8,881 nucleotides of DNA from an uncultured Phascolarctobacterium sp. (GTDB taxonomy: Bacteria > Bacillota > Negativicutes > Acidaminococcales > Acidaminococcaceae). How positions within the stretch are numbered: the stretch's first letter is position 1; every line of letters starts with the position of its first letter. Shown here piece by piece: positions 6,768 to 8,881 of this stretch. The stretch is from the NCBI GenBank assembly GCA_945949475.1, contig CAMFET010000024.1:1-8881 (forward strand), given 5' to 3'. Under the pieces are notes generated by a model. It was not told the DNA's origin. It searched no databases and saw only the letters and a list, made by a program, of their open reading frames with translations. A program made the position numbers and the translations under genes.

Positions 6768-6797
6768 ATTATAGCGTGAAACACTAGCTTTGCGCAA
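6768..6797 (-). promoter_or_regulatory. obgE: Sigma-70-type promoter of the obgE-proB-proA operon
   Basis: On the minus strand, TTGCGC (6792-6797) is followed by an 18-base spacer and a perfect TATAAT (6768-6773). This is a 4/6 match at -35 and 6/6 at -10. It lies between the terminator of the metal ATPase gene and obgE, predicting a start near 6761 and a 5' leader of about 100 bases. Confidence 0.65.
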
Positions 6798-6840
6798 CGT
6801 GCCTGAAGTGAAATTTTTGAGCCACAGCTTTATAAAAGAC

Positions 6841-6875
6841 AAAGCACCACCTACTTTAACCGTAAGTGGTGCCTT
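6841..6875 (-). terminator. Intrinsic terminator after the metal ATPase gene
   Basis: GCACCAC (6844-6850) pairs with GTGGTGC (6866-6872); three further pairs lie inside (6852-6854 with 6862-6864) past one mismatch, around a 7-base loop, and A/T pairs extend the stem outside. Read on the minus strand the hairpin lies 13-14 bases after the ATPase stop and is followed by CTTTGTCTTTT, a moderately U-rich tail. The plus strand carries TTTTT after the hairpin, but no plus-strand gene ends here. Confidence 0.65.
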
Positions 6876-6888
6876 TTTAGATATGCAC

Positions 6889-8881
6889 TTAAATCTTTTT
6901 ATATAAAATACGCACAGAATTCAGCACGCACAGCACGGAAACACCCGTATCCGCAAAGACGGCGGCCCACATCGAGGCATAACCCATCAGGCCTGCTACC
7001 ATAATGAGCACCTTAACGCCTAGAGCGAAAACCACGTTCTGCCAAGCGATGCTGCCCGTCGCACGGGCAATAGCGATGGCCTGAGGAATAGCCTTCATTT
7101 CGCTATTCATGAAAACTACATCCGCTGCCTCGATAGCAGCATCTGCACCACTGCCCATGGCTGCGCCCACATCGGCACCGGCCAGCACCGGTGCATCGTT
7201 GATGCCATCGCCCACGAACATCACAGCGCCATATTTATTACGTATTTTATTGAGCTCGTTTAGCTTATCCTGGGGCAAAAGCTGCGCCCGTACCTCGTCA
7301 ATACCGGCAGCGCTAGCCACGGCCTGAGCCTCTTTTTGGGCATCACCCGTAAGCATAGCAGTGACCAAGCCCTGCTTTTTCAAAGTGGCGATAGCTGCTT
7401 GAGCATCCTCCTTCAGCGTATCGTTAATCACAAGCTGGCCGATGAAGGTAGAGCCTTCAGCTACCAGCACCTCACTGCCGCTGGCAGCTGCTTCGTAGGC
7501 TTCGCACTTAATACCAAAGTGCTGCATCAGCTTGGTATTACCACAGAGCACGCGCTTAGTACCAAAATGCGCCACCAAGCCCTCGCCGGCAATCTCTTCA
7601 AAGCTATCCGGTCGTACCAGCGTGAGGCCTCTTTCCTTCGCCGCTTGCACGATGCTTTGGGCAATGGGATGGGTCGAAACAAGCTCTGCACTGGCAGTGT
7701 ATTGCAAAAGCTCATTTTCGCTAAAGCCTTGTGCTGCCTGCAGGGACTGCAGGACGAAATTACCCTTGGTCACGGTGCCGGTTTTATCCATAATCACGGC
7801 CTTCACATGCTTTAAAGCCTCCATAGCCACGCCACCCTTAAAGAGAATGCCATACTTGGAGCCAGCGCCGATACCGCTGAAAAAGGCCAAGGGTACGCTC
7901 AGCACTAAAGCGCAGGGACAGCTAATAACGAGGAAGGTCAGTGCTGTGTACACCCATTTTTGCCAATCCCCTGTAAGCAGGGAGGGAATCACAGCCACAG
8001 CCACTGCCGCAGCTACCACGAAGGGAGTGTAAACACGGGCGAAGCGGGTAATAAAGCGGTCGATGGTCGGCTTGGAGGCAGCGGCATTTTCCACGCTGTC
8101 CAAAATTCTCGTTACCATGGACTCGGCCAAAACCTTTTCCACGCGAATTTTGAGCATACCGCTGGTATTCACGCAGCCGGAGACGATTTCATCACCAAAT
8201 TTACGCTTCACCGGCACGGGCTCACCTGTAACGGGGGAAGTGTCCACGAGGCTTTCGCCTTCAATAACCACGCCATCTAGAGGAATGCGGTCACCGGCGC
8301 GTACCAAAAGAATATCACCCACATGCACGTCCTCGGCAGGGATAACCTTCACCTCTTCGCCCACCAGCAAATTCACAACCTCGGGACGCATATCCACCGC
8401 ATCCATAATCTGGCCACGGCTTTTTTCTACAGCGCGCTGCTCAAAATACTCGCCCACGCGATAGAAGAACATAACGCCCACAGCCTCTTCCCAGGCTTTA
8501 ATGGCGAAAGCGCCGAGGGTAGCTACGGTCATCAAAAAGTTTTCGTCAAAAACATTGCCCTTTAAGATATTCTTCAGAGCAGTTAGAACAATGCGTCCAC
8601 CTAATAAAATGTAGGCGAAAATCAGGCAATACATATGATAGGCCTCGGGAATCAGGCCCAACCATTCAGTGATGATAAAAACTACACCACCAAGGGCAAT
8701 TTCCAGCAGGGACTCCTTTTCGCTAAGGCTGGATAGAATGCCACCGGCCTTCTTGCGTTCCTCCAGCTCAGGGGCTAGACTGGGCTTGGTGTGAGCCTCA
8801 ACCAGCAGCACACCCTCCTCCACACTATCGGTAACTGCCTGCATCTTAGCTAGCAGACCATCATAATTAACGGCCTTAACC
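6889..8881 (-). CDS. Heavy-metal P1B-type ATPase, CadA/ZntA class (N-terminus outside window)
   Basis: An ATP-driven membrane pump that expels Zn2+, Cd2+ or Pb2+. The frame is open to the right edge: codons before the first visible ATG (8844) read VKAVNYDGLLAK in phase and match the end of an HMA metal-binding domain, so that ATG is internal and the gene starts outside. Of the 663 visible residues (numbered from 8880): paired membrane segments near 57-100 and 112-140, actuator motif TGEP (218-221), membrane segments near 282-337 containing the metal-binding CPC (321-323), phosphorylation motif DKTGTVT (365-371), the HP dipeptide (404-405, P1B hallmark), TGD (511-513), the hinge GDGINDAP (557-564), and a final membrane pair near 612-657. 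The last helix carries MWAAVFADTGVSVL, whose Asp marks the Zn/Cd/Pb subgroup rather than the copper pumps. The stop is followed by a terminator. No metal-responsive regulator (ArsR/MerR type) is visible within the window. Confidence 0.95.
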   Translation of the reverse strand, partial: VKAVNYDGLLAKMQAVTDSVEEGVLLVEAHTKPSLAPELEERKKAGGILSSLSEKESLLEIALGGVVFIITEWLGLIPEAYHMYCLIFAYILLGGRIVLTALKNILKGNVFDENFLMTVATLGAFAIKAWEEAVGVMFFYRVGEYFEQRAVEKSRGQIMDAVDMRPEVVNLLVGEEVKVIPAEDVHVGDILLVRAGDRIPLDGVVIEGESLVDTSPVTGEPVPVKRKFGDEIVSGCVNTSGMLKIRVEKVLAESMVTRILDSVENAAASKPTIDRFITRFARVYTPFVVAAAVAVAVIPSLLTGDWQKWVYTALTFLVISCPCALVLSVPLAFFSGIGAGSKYGILFKGGVAMEALKHVKAVIMDKTGTVTKGNFVLQSLQAAQGFSENELLQYTASAELVSTHPIAQSIVQAAKERGLTLVRPDSFEEIAGEGLVAHFGTKRVLCGNTKLMQHFGIKCEAYEAAASGSEVLVAEGSTFIGQLVINDTLKEDAQAAIATLKKQGLVTAMLTGDAQKEAQAVASAAGIDEVRAQLLPQDKLNELNKIRNKYGAVMFVGDGINDAPVLAGADVGAAMGSGADAAIEAADVVFMNSEMKAIPQAIAIARATGSIAWQNVVFALGVKVLIMVAGLMGYASMWAAVFADTGVSVLCVLNSVRILYKKI

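Noticed and set aside
7336..8032. Overlapping plus-strand open frames of 159 and 166 codons
   Set aside because: Antisense to the metal ATPase, whose motifs span the same bases. No independent evidence of coding.

Overview
The window looks like a chromosomal segment of a Firmicutes-type anaerobe, probably a Negativicutes (Phascolarctobacterium/Acidaminococcus-like). I infer this from the obg-proB-proA gene order, strong AGGAGG-type ribosome binding sites and protein style; I could not run a search. Every gene except one lies on the minus strand, so transcription runs mostly from right to left.

Right part (6889-8881): the C-terminal three quarters of a P1B-type heavy-metal ATPase of the CadA/ZntA (Zn/Cd/Pb) class. 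Its reading frame stays open to the right edge, so its true start and N-terminal metal-binding region lie outside. A hairpin terminator follows it. A good sigma-70-type promoter at 6768-6797 then starts the next unit.

Central part (2901-6659): a GC-richer housekeeping operon, obgE (ribosome-assembly GTPase), proB (glutamate 5-kinase) and proA (gamma-glutamyl phosphate reductase). ProB and ProA carry out the first two steps of proline synthesis from glutamate. All three are intact with their catalytic motifs. Directly behind proA, only 39 bases away and with no terminator between, is a HipA-fold protein kinase gene (1713-2861) with no HipB-like antitoxin beside it. A bidirectional terminator at 1621-1666 closes this unit.

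Left part (1-1615): AT-richer accessory DNA. A gene of unknown function (917-1615, plus strand) diverges from a tightly coupled minus-strand pair: a single-domain macrodomain protein (242-760) and the N-terminus of a winged-helix, probably WYL-type, regulator (1-235, cut by the window edge). The unknown gene converges on the kinase gene across the shared terminator.

The most interesting parts are the divergent trio (unknown protein / macrodomain with altered ligand loops / regulator), which could be an ADP-ribose-linked stress or defence locus, and the orphan HipA-like kinase apparently riding on the obg-proBA transcript. Several genes have start codons better placed than the first ATG of the frame; these are noted entry by entry. 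No tRNA, rRNA, CRISPR array, insertion sequence or long repeat was seen.
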